Assembly (NCBI GenBank): GCA_945886445.1
Contig: CAMCZG010000015.1
Span: 1-34,567 of the forward strand
Direction: 5' to 3'
Length of the DNA stretch: 34,567 nucleotides
DNA from: Bifidobacterium breve
GTDB taxonomy: Bacteria; Actinomycetota; Acidimicrobiia; Acidimicrobiales; Ilumatobacteraceae
The translations under genes and the position numbers were made by a program. A model generated the notes under the pieces. It worked only from the letters and a program-made list of their open reading frames with translations, had not been told where the DNA came from and made no database searches. Positions within the stretch are counted from its first letter, which is position 1. Every line of letters begins with the position of its first letter. This document shows positions 1-6,819 of the stretch, piece by piece.

Positions 1-68
1 ACTTTCCAAATGAAGACAAACAAAAGCCCTCCAATGGCAAACCAAATAACGGCGCCAAAGGAGGGCAT
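1..68 (-). CDS. Possible small membrane protein, N-terminus only (runs off the window)
   Basis: An ATG at 68-66 on the minus strand opens a frame that stays open to the window edge and reads MPSFGAVIWFAIGGLLFVFI, a typical N-terminal membrane segment followed by a lysine. It lies 13 bases downstream of the thiolase stop on the same strand, so it could be the next gene of that operon. No clear Shine-Dalgarno sequence is visible. Only about 22 residues are present and the family cannot be recognised; it could also be a chance frame. Confidence 0.35.
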   Translation of the reverse strand, partial: MPSFGAVIWFAIGGLLFVFIWK

Positions 69-81
69 TTGAGGTGTTTCT

Positions 82-1251
82 TTAGCCGAGGCGCTCGATG
101 ATGGTTGCGTTTGCCATGCCGCCACCTTCACACATGGTCTGCAAGCCGAAGCGACCACCGGTGCGCTCAAGCTCGTTCAAGAGTGTGGTCATGAGGCGTG
201 CACCCGAGCAACCAAGTGGGTGACCAATGGCAATGGCGCCACCGTTCACATTCACTTTGTTCATGTCTGGGTGATGTTCTTTTTCCCATGCAAGAACAAC
301 TGATGCAAATGCCTCGTTGATTTCGATGAGGTCCATTTGTTCAATAGTCATGCCGGCACGTTGCAGCACTTTGTGTGTTGCAGGAATTGGTGCGGTGAGC
401 ATGAAGCGTGGGTCTGCACCAGCAAGTGAGAAGTCAACAAAACGTGCGCGTGGTGTGAGACCAAGTGCTTTTGCTTTTTCTTCACTCATGATGAGAATGG
501 CAGACGAGCCGTCGGTGATTTGTGAAGAGTTACCGGCAGTAACGCGGCCACCTTCTTCTACGGGGCGAAACGATGGCTTCAACTTGCCAAGCGATTCACG
601 TGTGGTGTCGCGCAAGCCTTCGTCTTGGGTCATCATGGCGCCGTCGGCACCAAGAACTGGCAAGATTTCAGCCTGAAAACGGCCTTCGCGGGTTGCGCGT
701 GCGGCGTATTCCTGTGAGCGCACACCAAATGCGTCCATGTCATCGCGGCTAATGCCCCACTTGTCGGCAATGAGTTCTGCCGAGATGCCTTGGCCAACAA
801 GGCCACCTTCTGATTCGTAACGAGCAGCAACTGCTGGTCCGAATGGGAAGCCAAATTTTCCTTCGGCCATTGACGAGCCCATTGGAACGCGTGACATGAC
901 TTCAACACCAGCAGCAACAACAACGTCGTATGCACCGGCAATAACGCCCTGTGCAGCAAAGTGTGCTGCTTGCTGGCTTGAACCGCACTGGCGGTCGATG
1001 GTGGTTCCAGGAATGCTGTCGGGCCAACCAGCTGCAAGAACTGCGTTGCGGCCGATGTTGACACCCTGCTCGCCTACTTGCATGACGCAACCCATGATGA
1101 CGTCGTCAATAACTGCTGGGTCGATGCCGGTGCGGCTAATGAGAGCTTTTAATGTTTCGGCGGCCAGGTCTACTGGGTGCCAGTTTTGCAATTTGCCATT
1201 GCGCTTGCCGAGTGGCGTACGAATTGCGTCAACAATTACTGCGGTTGTCAC
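82..1251 (-). CDS. Thiolase (acetyl-CoA C-acyltransferase)
   Basis: This 389-residue protein has the usual length of a type II thiolase, which condenses or cleaves acyl-CoA through a covalent acyl-cysteine. The nucleophile is Cys89 in DRQCGSSQQA. The C-terminal catalytic signature NGGAIAIGHPLGCSGAR supplies His344, and Cys374 in TMCEGGGMANA is the base. The start is a GTG preceded by GGAGG with a 7-base spacer. It is the last clear gene of a minus-strand set with a flavoprotein, a VOC protein and a MarR regulator, 54 bases after marR. A degradative role (beta-oxidation or an aromatic/isoprenoid acyl-CoA) is more likely than acetoacetyl-CoA synthesis, but the substrate cannot be read from sequence. 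Confidence 0.93.
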   Translation of the reverse strand: MTTAVIVDAIRTPLGKRNGKLQNWHPVDLAAETLKALISRTGIDPAVIDDVIMGCVMQVGEQGVNIGRNAVLAAGWPDSIPGTTIDRQCGSSQQAAHFAAQGVIAGAYDVVVAAGVEVMSRVPMGSSMAEGKFGFPFGPAVAARYESEGGLVGQGISAELIADKWGISRDDMDAFGVRSQEYAARATREGRFQAEILPVLGADGAMMTQDEGLRDTTRESLGKLKPSFRPVEEGGRVTAGNSSQITDGSSAILIMSEEKAKALGLTPRARFVDFSLAGADPRFMLTAPIPATHKVLQRAGMTIEQMDLIEINEAFASVVLAWEKEHHPDMNKVNVNGGAIAIGHPLGCSGARLMTTLLNELERTGGRFGLQTMCEGGGMANATIIERLG

Positions 1252-1305
1252 GATGATTCCTCCAACTAAATATTCCCCGAAATGCTCAAAGTGAGCCTCG
1301 TCAGC

Positions 1306-1743
1306 CTAGCCCTCAAGGACCTTTCCGAACACACGGTGCATGGCAATGACGTCGGTTTCTGTGAGGTGGTTTGTGAAAACCCGTTTCACTAGGCGGTAAT
1401 AGACCACGCTGGCGGTGCGCCAATCGTCACGACCAATCTGTGTAAGGGTCACCGTTACCGCCCGGCCGTCTTCTTCGTTGAGTTTTTCGCGGGCCACCAG
1501 TTCGGCATCTTCCATATTGTCGAGTTGCCGCGACAGCGATGAAGGGTGCACCATCACTTTTTCGGCTAGTTCCATAAACCGCATTCGCCCGCCCGTGGCG
1601 TGCAGGGCTTCCATCACTTCAAACCATGGCAAGGCCAAGTTGCATTCCTCTTGCAGGGCGCGAGTGAGCATGCGCTCAAGGGCGCCATAGGAAATGAGGA
1701 ACTCGCGCCACACTTCTAAACGGTCGGTGTCGGGTGCAGACAT
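1306..1743 (-). CDS. MarR-family transcriptional regulator
   Basis: The 145-residue protein matches the MarR family in length and layout: an N-terminal dimerisation helix, then a winged helix-turn-helix around residues 37-105 with FMELAEKVMVHPSSLSRQLDNME as the recognition region and a wing containing EEDGRAVTVTLTQIGR. MarR proteins are dimeric repressors that often sense aromatic or acyl-CoA ligands. The ATG lies one base after the stop of the upstream VOC gene (TAA-A-ATG), so the two are translationally coupled. It probably regulates its own operon. No operator is obvious by eye. Confidence 0.88.
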   Translation of the reverse strand: MSAPDTDRLEVWREFLISYGALERMLTRALQEECNLALPWFEVMEALHATGGRMRFMELAEKVMVHPSSLSRQLDNMEDAELVAREKLNEEDGRAVTVTLTQIGRDDWRTASVVYYRLVKRVFTNHLTETDVIAMHRVFGKVLEG

Positions 1744-1744
1744 T

Positions 1745-2323
1745 TTATTTCTGCCAGATTATTTCGTCGGTGAGTGGGTTAAACGTGCGACTGAGTTCTG
1801 CAACCGTTGTGAGGAAATAGTTGCGCACTTTGCCGTTTACTTCAGCGAGTTCCATTGTTGGTGCAGTTGCACCATGCACTTGTGTGTCGGGAGTTTCGTA
1901 ATAACGAAAGCGACCAGTGGGGCCAAGTTCGCCCGCAGTAATGAGCGACCAACCCAGTTGTGCCACTTGTTGTTCGGCAATGCTCATGTCGTCGGGCCAA
2001 TATGCAATGTGATGCAAGCCGCCTTGGCCGTTTGTTGTTTCTAAAAATTCGTTATAGGTAGAAGGTGTGTCGTTGTGTTGTTCAATAATTTCTATTTGCA
2101 TTGTGCCCATGTGAGCGAGTGCGAAAGAAAACTCAAGCGTGCCGGCTGTTCCGCGATGACTGAAGTTGCTGATGGTGGGGCGTTCCACCACGCGCCATGG
2201 GCCAACACCAAGTGAATGCGCCCAGTGCGAAATGTGTTGATGAAATGTTCCGCGTGGCACAACATAAGCAACCTGGCGTGCTTCGCCGAAGAGTTGTAAG
2301 GCTGTGGTGGGTTCGGTGCTCAC
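1745..2323 (-). CDS. VOC-superfamily (glyoxalase-like) protein
   Basis: About 192 residues with a vicinal-oxygen-chelate layout: an N-terminal QVAYVVPRGTFHQHISHWAHSL strand-helix unit and a later GGLHHIAYWPDDM strand, which carry candidate metal ligands His and Glu (METAPTMELAE-like region near the C-terminal half). The family includes lyases, epimerases and dioxygenases. The start chosen is the GTG at 2323, whose GTGA overlaps the stop of the flavoprotein gene; an earlier in-frame start would add 13 residues read from inside that gene. The position between a ferredoxin-reductase-like flavoprotein and a MarR/thiolase pair suggests a role in breakdown of a small organic substrate. The reaction is unknown. 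Confidence 0.75.
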   Translation of the reverse strand: MSTEPTTALQLFGEARQVAYVVPRGTFHQHISHWAHSLGVGPWRVVERPTISNFSHRGTAGTLEFSFALAHMGTMQIEIIEQHNDTPSTYNEFLETTNGQGGLHHIAYWPDDMSIAEQQVAQLGWSLITAGELGPTGRFRYYETPDTQVHGATAPTMELAEVNGKVRNYFLTTVAELSRTFNPLTDEIIWQK

Positions 2324-3552
2324 GATGCGAGTCCGGCATAGTGCTCGAGGGCTGCTTCCCATGAGGTATGAACTTCAAGCAACTTGCGTGATGGCATCAC
2401 TACTTTTGGCATTGATACACCAAGCACCCCAACAAGGCGGCCTGCGCGCATATACGCAGCGGTAAATTTTCCTTCATCAACGCTGCCAGCCACCACACGA
2501 ACTTCTTCTGCATCGGTCGAACGACCCAGAAACTGAATACGCGAAGTAAATTGATCGCTCCAGAAAAAAGGAACCGCACTGTATGGAACCAGTGGCGTGT
2601 TATTGATGTGCGCCAATGCGTTGCGTGCGGCGTGTGCACCTTGTTCTGCAGCGGTGGTCCAGTGCTCTACTCGCATGGTGGGTTCAAGGTCGCTGTACAA
2701 ACCATTTTCCCAACGCGCTACATCGCCTGCAGCAAACACGCCTGGCGCTGCTTGTAAATGTGCATCACACACCACACCGTCGTTCACGGTCAGGCCGCTT
2801 CCTTCAAGCCATTGCGTTGCTGGCGCAACACCAATGCCCACCAGCACTACGTCGGCTGCTACCACGCTTTCGCCGGTGCCATCGGAAATACGGACGCCAG
2901 TAACGCTGCCTGCATGTGTTTCAATGCCTTGCACGCGAACATTGCAACGAATAGCTACGCCCTGCGTTGCATGAATTGCTGTTGCAGCTATACCCATCTT
3001 TTCACCGAGCCCACGAATGAGTGGTGCGGGCAAACCTTCAAGAACCGTGACCGTGCAGCCCCGCGCAACTGCAGTTGCGGCTGCTTCTAACCCAATAAAG
3101 CCAGCACCAATGACCACCAGTTTTTTGCCAGGTTGAAGTTCTTCACGTAATGCTATTGCGTCGTGCAATGTACGCAATTGATGGATGCCCTGTGCGCGTG
3201 GTTGTTGTGGCAACTCGCGAGCAACGCCACCAGTGGCAATAATGCATGCGTCGTAGTGCAGAACTGAAGATGTATTAAGCGCGAGTTCACGCGTAGCAAT
3301 GTTGAGTGCAGTGGCCTGTGTGCTGTTTAACCACTGTGCGTTGAGCGCATCAATATCATCTGGCTTGCGTAGTTGAATGCGATCGGCTTCCCATTCACCA
3401 CTCAAGAATTTTTTCGACAATGGCGGTCGATCATATGGTGCTGTGTCTTCAGCATTCACCACAGTGATATCGCCATCAAAGCCGTCGGTGCGCAGTGTTT
3501 CCACTGCTCGCAAACCCGCTAACGACCCGCCTACCACCACAACATGTGTCAC
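2320..3552 (-). CDS. FAD/NAD-dependent oxidoreductase, ferredoxin-reductase-like
   Basis: The 410-residue protein has the two-dinucleotide fold of BphA4/rhodocoxin-type reductases. VVVGGSLAGLRAVETLR at residues 5-21 is the FAD-binding GxGxxG-type motif with a variant (GGSLAG), VVIGAGFIGLEAAATA near residue 150 binds NAD(P)H, and GVFAAGDVA near residue 275 is the C-terminal FAD motif. A dimerisation-type C-terminal domain follows (VPFFWSDQF). Such enzymes pass electrons from NADH to a ferredoxin serving an oxygenase, but no ferredoxin or oxygenase gene is in view. The GTG start has TAGAGT six bases upstream, which suggests a leaderless transcript. It heads the operon with the VOC, MarR and thiolase genes. 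Confidence 0.9.
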   Translation of the reverse strand: MTHVVVVGGSLAGLRAVETLRTDGFDGDITVVNAEDTAPYDRPPLSKKFLSGEWEADRIQLRKPDDIDALNAQWLNSTQATALNIATRELALNTSSVLHYDACIIATGGVARELPQQPRAQGIHQLRTLHDAIALREELQPGKKLVVIGAGFIGLEAAATAVARGCTVTVLEGLPAPLIRGLGEKMGIAATAIHATQGVAIRCNVRVQGIETHAGSVTGVRISDGTGESVVAADVVLVGIGVAPATQWLEGSGLTVNDGVVCDAHLQAAPGVFAAGDVARWENGLYSDLEPTMRVEHWTTAAEQGAHAARNALAHINNTPLVPYSAVPFFWSDQFTSRIQFLGRSTDAEEVRVVAGSVDEGKFTAAYMRAGRLVGVLGVSMPKVVMPSRKLLEVHTSWEAALEHYAGLAS

Positions 3553-3558
3553 ATTTCC

Positions 3559-3564
3559 ACTCTA
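3559..3564 (-). promoter_or_regulatory. Candidate -10 (TAGAGT), leaderless promoter of flavoprotein gene
   Basis: TAGAGT fits the actinobacterial TANNNT -10 pattern and stands exactly six bases before the GTG start, which places transcription initiation at or next to the start codon. No convincing -35 is seen. The divergent tetR start is 63 bases away. Confidence 0.45.
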
Positions 3565-3603
3565 GAACCTTTCCCACTATGAGCCATTCTCTCTGCGGTG
3601 TCG

Positions 3604-3609
3604 TAAGGT
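3604..3609 (+). promoter_or_regulatory. Candidate -10 (TAAGGT), leaderless promoter of tetR-type gene
   Basis: TAAGGT, then AACCCC, then the GTG start: the same TANNNT-N6-start arrangement as on the divergent flavoprotein side. A TetR dimer bound in this short divergent spacer could control both directions. Confidence 0.45.
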
Positions 3610-3615
3610 AACCCC

Positions 3616-4260
3616 GTGAATGTCAACCAAGAGTCGCTAGACGCCATGCCCGATGCGGCGCAGGCAATTTTGCAGGCGGCCAAAGACATCATCGACGAGT
3701 CGGGTGAAAATGCGTTGCGTGTTACTGAGGTAGCCGAGCGTGCTGGCGTTGCCGTGGGTTTGTTGTACCACTACTTCAAAGATCGCAAAGCCCTCATTAC
3801 TGCCGTACGTGAGTTTCAATTTCTGGCGCGCATTACGGCCGACTCGGCAACGCTCGATGGCATTGTTGTGCGTGAAGGTCGTGGCGGTGTGCTGCGCACC
3901 ATCATCAGTGACTTTTCTGACCCGTATCACCCACAGCGCAGCGAGTACCGCCTCGATCGCATTGAAGCCCTCGCTATTGCACGACACGACCCTGAGCTCA
4001 AAGAGCGCCTCACTGCTGCACAAGAGGGTCTGGCCAGCAACATTGTTGCCACTATTCGTAAAGCGAAAGCCAATGGCATGCTCGATGAGTCCATCGACGA
4101 AAAGGCACTGTCGTTCTTGCTTGAGGTTCTTCCCATTGGTCTTGTACTGGCCAACGTGTACGGCAAATATGCGCCCGATCAAAAAGACTGGGAAGCGCTG
4201 TTATTGCGGCTGTTCCGTGGGTTGGCACCCACCCCGGTTACGCCTGCAACCGAGAAATAA
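3616..4260 (+). CDS. TetR-family transcriptional regulator
   Basis: The 214-residue protein has a TetR DNA-binding domain at about residues 12-60: AKDIIDESGENALRVTEVAERAGVAVGLLYHYFKDRKAL, including the typical GVAVGLLYHYF recognition helix. The C-terminal two thirds is an all-helical ligand-binding region without a recognisable subtype. TetR proteins are dimeric repressors released by a small ligand. It is divergent from the flavoprotein-VOC-marR-thiolase operon, its most likely target. The 3' end overlaps the convergent CSLCD-protein gene by 23 bases. Confidence 0.88.
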   Translation: MNVNQESLDAMPDAAQAILQAAKDIIDESGENALRVTEVAERAGVAVGLLYHYFKDRKALITAVREFQFLARITADSATLDGIVVREGRGGVLRTIISDFSDPYHPQRSEYRLDRIEALAIARHDPELKERLTAAQEGLASNIVATIRKAKANGMLDESIDEKALSFLLEVLPIGLVLANVYGKYAPDQKDWEALLLRLFRGLAPTPVTPATEK

Positions 4261-4576
4261 GCTGGGCCGGGCTGCCGGCACACTCTTCTAAATCACTTGC
4301 GGTGAGCACGCATTGCCAGGTGCCTTCAACTTCAACAATGAGTGCAGGCAGAACCCCAGCAGCGGCAAGTTGATCACTTGTTGCTTCATTGCGATGCAGT
4401 AGCTCAATTTGAATTGCTGCTTCGGCGCATGCAGCGAAGAAGTCTTTGCGTGGTCGTACTTTGCCATGCGTGATATCGCACAGCGAACACGATGTTGTGC
4501 CGCGCAACTTGCCCACAACGTAACACAGTTCTCCGAGAATTGTGCCGTCGGCGTTATAAATGCCTACGTAACGCAT
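4238..4576 (-). CDS. Conserved small protein with CSLCDITHG motif, function unknown
   Basis: This 112-residue soluble protein begins MRYVGIYNADGTILGELCYV and carries SCSLCDITHGKVRPRKDFFAAC near residues 29-50. The Cys-x-x-Cys pair is followed by Asp and His and could be a redox or metal site. The rest looks like a compact alpha/beta domain. I do not recognise a named family. The ATG lies 5 bases after the purU stop on the same strand, so it is probably cotranscribed with tRNA-Ala and purU. It overlaps the tail of tetR, which is convergent. Confidence 0.65.
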   Translation of the reverse strand: MRYVGIYNADGTILGELCYVVGKLRGTTSCSLCDITHGKVRPRKDFFAACAEAAIQIELLHRNEATSDQLAAAGVLPALIVEVEGTWQCVLTASDLEECAGSPAQLISRLQA

Positions 4577-4581
4577 GGCGT

Positions 4582-5433
4582 TTAGTTAAACACAACCGAA
4601 CGGTTGCCCCAAATGAGCACGCGGTGTTCAACATGCGCACGCACGGCGCGTGCCAAAACCACTGTTTCTAAATCGCGGCCACGGCGCGTGAGTTCGGCAA
4701 CATCGTCACGGTGAGTAACGCGCGTAACGTCTTGTTCCAAAATGGGGCCTTCGTCAAGATCGTCGGTTACATAGTGCGCAGTTGCGCCAATAATTTTCAC
4801 ACCGCGGTCGTGCGCTTGGCGATATGGGTTTGCGCCAATGAATGCAGGCAAGAAGGAATGATGAATGTTGATCATCTTGCCCTTCCACTGTTGTGCAAAC
4901 CATGGTGGCAATACCAACATGTATCGCGCTAACACCACAAGTTCCACATTGAGTGATGTGAGCAAATTGCTCACTGTTTGCTCTTGTTCGGCGCGTTTTC
5001 CTTCTTCAACAGGAATGTGTTCGTAGCGGTACCCGAAAGCTTCAACAAGTTCACGGCTGTCGTTGTGGTTGGAAACAACTGCGGCAACATCGAGGCCAAG
5101 GTCGCCGTAGCGCGAACGTGTGAGCAGGTCTGACAAGCAGTGCACAGTTTTCGACACCAAAATTGCAGTGCGTGGATTCCATGGCAAGGCACGCAAAGAA
5201 AAGTTCATGTTGAACTTGGTGGCAATGGGCGTGAACGCTGCGCTCAGCTGCTCGAGTGATTGTTCGCCAGAATGTGTGAACTCCACGCGCTGGAAAAAAA
5301 CTCCGTCATGTGTGTCGGTGTGTTGTTCGGCGTGAACAATGTTTCCACCATTGTGGGCCACCCAGCTCGCCACATCGGCCACGATCCCCGACGTGTCGGG
5401 GCAGGAGATGAGAAGAACCGCGGTAGCACTCAC
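4582..5433 (-). CDS. purU: Formyltetrahydrofolate deformylase
   Basis: About 283 residues, the usual PurU length. An N-terminal ACT domain (AVLLISCPDTSGIVADVASWV, residues 5-25) is followed by a glycinamide-formyltransferase-like domain. The catalytic motif INIHHSFLPAF supplies the conserved Asn and His, and the downstream DLDEGPILEQD loop supplies the Asp. PurU hydrolyses 10-formyl-THF to formate and THF and balances the one-carbon pool. The start chosen is the GTG at 5433, only two bases beyond the encoded CCA end of tRNA-Ala; the next upstream in-frame start (5463) lies inside the tRNA and is rejected. There is therefore no room for a Shine-Dalgarno sequence outside the tRNA. Confidence 0.93.
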   Translation of the reverse strand: MSATAVLLISCPDTSGIVADVASWVAHNGGNIVHAEQHTDTHDGVFFQRVEFTHSGEQSLEQLSAAFTPIATKFNMNFSLRALPWNPRTAILVSKTVHCLSDLLTRSRYGDLGLDVAAVVSNHNDSRELVEAFGYRYEHIPVEEGKRAEQEQTVSNLLTSLNVELVVLARYMLVLPPWFAQQWKGKMINIHHSFLPAFIGANPYRQAHDRGVKIIGATAHYVTDDLDEGPILEQDVTRVTHRDDVAELTRRGRDLETVVLARAVRAHVEHRVLIWGNRSVVFN

Positions 5434-5435
5434 AG

Positions 5436-5512
5436 TGGTGGAGACGATGGGAATCGAACCCACGACCCCCTGCTTGCAAAGCAGGTGCTCTAGCCAACTG
5501 AGCTACGTCCCC
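5436..5512 (-). tRNA. alaT: tRNA-Ala (anticodon TGC)
   Basis: A full cloverleaf is readable: acceptor GGGGACG pairs with CGTCTCC (one G-T), the D arm is GCTC/GAGC, the anticodon arm is CCTGC-TTTGCAA-GCAGG with TGC, and the T arm is GTGGG-TTCGATT-CCCAT. Discriminator A is followed by an encoded CCA. In Mycobacterium the same gene lies beside tRNA-Ile after gyrA; here about 5.4 kb separates them. purU begins two bases after the CCA. Confidence 0.97.
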
Positions 5513-5589
5513 GTAGGGCGAGGAAAACTGTATCGGGGAACTTCAGTTTTTCGGCGCGTAATGTCGCGAAAAACGGTACGTACGGCGCC

Positions 5590-5616
5590 GAGAACACTTA
5601 AGGGGAGAGAACACTT
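5590..5616. repeat. Two direct copies of GAGAACACTT, 17-bp period
   Basis: GAGAACACTT occurs at 5590-5599 and 5607-5616, each followed by a G-rich run. The pair sits in the roughly 110-base gap between the isomerase-fold gene and tRNA-Ala, upstream of tRNA-Ala-purU on the minus strand. It could be a tandem regulator site or a chance duplication. Nothing else is recognisable in this gap. Confidence 0.5.
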
Positions 5617-5621
5617 GGGGG

Positions 5622-6422
5622 TTAGATGATGTTGAGGGCGTCCAAGGTGGCGGCCGCGCCAGCCTGAGCCCCACTGTCGCCGCTCAGGGTCACATGGTCG
5701 CTCCACTTCGCACGCTTGGTAGCCCAGGAAACAAAGTCGTGGGCTGTGCCGGTAGCAGAGGCAAAGGAAGAGTTGGCCCCGGGCACCACACTCCACAGCC
5801 CCGTGCCAGAGGCAGGCGGGGTGATGGCAAAAGAGCTTGCGGCTGGGCCTTCAAAAACGAGGTTGACTCCAACTGAGCACGAAGCCAAGGCAGGGGCACA
5901 CATTTCAGGAGTACCGGCGAGCATCCACACTAAAGCAGCACTAAGTGCCGCTTCGTCGCGCGGCAAGTTTGCTGCTGCGGAAATGGCATGGCCAATGTCG
6001 TGACGCAAATGGCAGTAGTGGTCGAACACAATGGCGTTGCCCAAAATGTGCAACGGGTGCAAACCCAAGTTGGCCATGGGTATGACCATGCTCGCGGTGG
6101 GTTCTTCTTGCATTGCGTTCAACGCAGCAAAGCCTTTTTCGGCCCATTCGTTGTATTCGGCCATCACCTGCATGGGGGTCCAACTTTTGCGCGCCTGCAC
6201 AGGCACTTCAGCATCGACCTCGGCGTCTTTGCCTTCACCGCCGGTAATAGAAGCGGGGTCGGCAATTTGGTGGAACACACTGGCCATGTGGCAGGCAACG
6301 TCTTGTACGCGCCAGTCGGTGCAACCCGAGGGCAATGCCCATTGTTCGGCAGTAAGTGCAGCGAACAGATTCTTTGCGCGATCTATTTCAACTTTTAGGG
6401 CGATCATTGCTGGTTTCGACAT
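5622..6422 (-). CDS. Mycothiol-dependent maleylpyruvate isomerase-fold (DinB-like) protein
   Basis: The 266-residue protein begins MSKPAMIALKVEIDRAKNLF. It has a DinB/MDMPI-type four-helix N-terminal domain (residues 1 to about 160) with DWRVQDVACHMASVFHQI, where the His is a typical metal ligand of the family, and a second conserved His-containing segment (HCHLRHDIGHAI region, about residue 145). A C-terminal SCP2-like beta region (VNLVFEGPAASSFAITPP) follows. This two-domain layout is common in actinobacteria that make mycothiol; most members have unknown substrates. The ATG at 6422 is chosen over upstream starts because it abuts TATGCT at a six-base distance and the longer frame would cover the divergent gene. 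Confidence 0.75.
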   Translation of the reverse strand: MSKPAMIALKVEIDRAKNLFAALTAEQWALPSGCTDWRVQDVACHMASVFHQIADPASITGGEGKDAEVDAEVPVQARKSWTPMQVMAEYNEWAEKGFAALNAMQEEPTASMVIPMANLGLHPLHILGNAIVFDHYCHLRHDIGHAISAAANLPRDEAALSAALVWMLAGTPEMCAPALASCSVGVNLVFEGPAASSFAITPPASGTGLWSVVPGANSSFASATGTAHDFVSWATKRAKWSDHVTLSGDSGAQAGAAATLDALNII

Positions 6423-6428
6423 GGCATG

Positions 6429-6434
6429 AGCATA
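6429..6434 (-). promoter_or_regulatory. Candidate -10 (TATGCT) of the isomerase-fold gene
   Basis: TATGCT-CATGCC-ATG on the minus strand gives the six-base spacing of a leaderless start. It overlaps the divergent candidate -10 of the DCC-protein gene by two bases. Confidence 0.45.
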
Positions 6435-6438
6435 GGTT
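6433..6438 (+). promoter_or_regulatory. Candidate -10 (TAGGTT) of the DCC-protein gene
   Basis: TAGGTT-GTGCAC-ATG on the plus strand repeats the TANNNT-N6-start layout and shares two bases with the opposite -10. The two genes are separated by only 22 bases. Confidence 0.45.
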
Positions 6439-6444
6439 GTGCAC

Positions 6445-6810
6445 ATGAGCGACCCGAACACGAATGACGCGTGCATGATCTTTGACGATTCGTGCCCCAT
6501 GTGTTCTGCCGCTGCGCGGTGGGTCGAGAAAAATACGAGCCTTGCTGTAGTGCCAGGCAGTACTTGGGAAAGTGGTGCTGCAGGCATTGGCGACAGCGAG
6601 CTCGATCGTTCGGTATGGACCCTCAGCAAGTCGGAGCCCGCACCACAAAGCGAAGCACTTGCAGTGGCATATATTTTGCAACACGGTCGCCTGCGCATAT
6701 TCCGCATCGCGGGGCGAATCGTCTCATTGTGGGGAATTCGCAGTGTTGCCAATGTGATCTATCGATGGATTGCCCGAAATCGCCGCAGGTTCATGCGTTC
6801 ACGGGGGTAA
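6445..6810 (+). CDS. DCC-family (DUF393) thioredoxin-fold protein
   Basis: The 121-residue protein starts with MIFDDSCPMCSAAARWV, the hallmark of the DCC family, with redox-type Cys17 and Cys20 after the first strand. A thioredoxin-like core follows, with VAYILQHGRLRIFRIAGRI near the middle and a basic tail (YRWIARNRRRFMRSRG). Family members are presumed thiol-disulfide oxidoreductases of unknown partner. The ATG at 6445 is preferred over the GTG six bases upstream because TAGGTT then lies six bases before it. Its stop codon TAA forms part of the -10 candidate of the next gene. Confidence 0.75.
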   Translation: MSDPNTNDACMIFDDSCPMCSAAARWVEKNTSLAVVPGSTWESGAAGIGDSELDRSVWTLSKSEPAPQSEALAVAYILQHGRLRIFRIAGRIVSLWGIRSVANVIYRWIARNRRRFMRSRG

Positions 6811-6813
6811 TCT
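6808..6813 (+). promoter_or_regulatory. Candidate -10 (TAATCT) of the MgtE_N/CBS gene
   Basis: TAATCT-CGCTGT-ATG. The TAA is also the stop codon of the upstream gene, and the six-base spacing again predicts a leaderless transcript. Confidence 0.45.
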
Positions 6814-6819
6814 CGCTGT

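Noticed and set aside
2324-2362. Longer start for the VOC gene inside the flavoprotein gene
   Set aside because: The extra 13 residues are the flavoprotein tail in another frame; the GTGA overlap is the normal coupling form.
5434-5463. Earlier GTG start for purU at 5463
   Set aside because: It lies inside tRNA-Ala and would add residues absent from the ACT-domain start of PurU.
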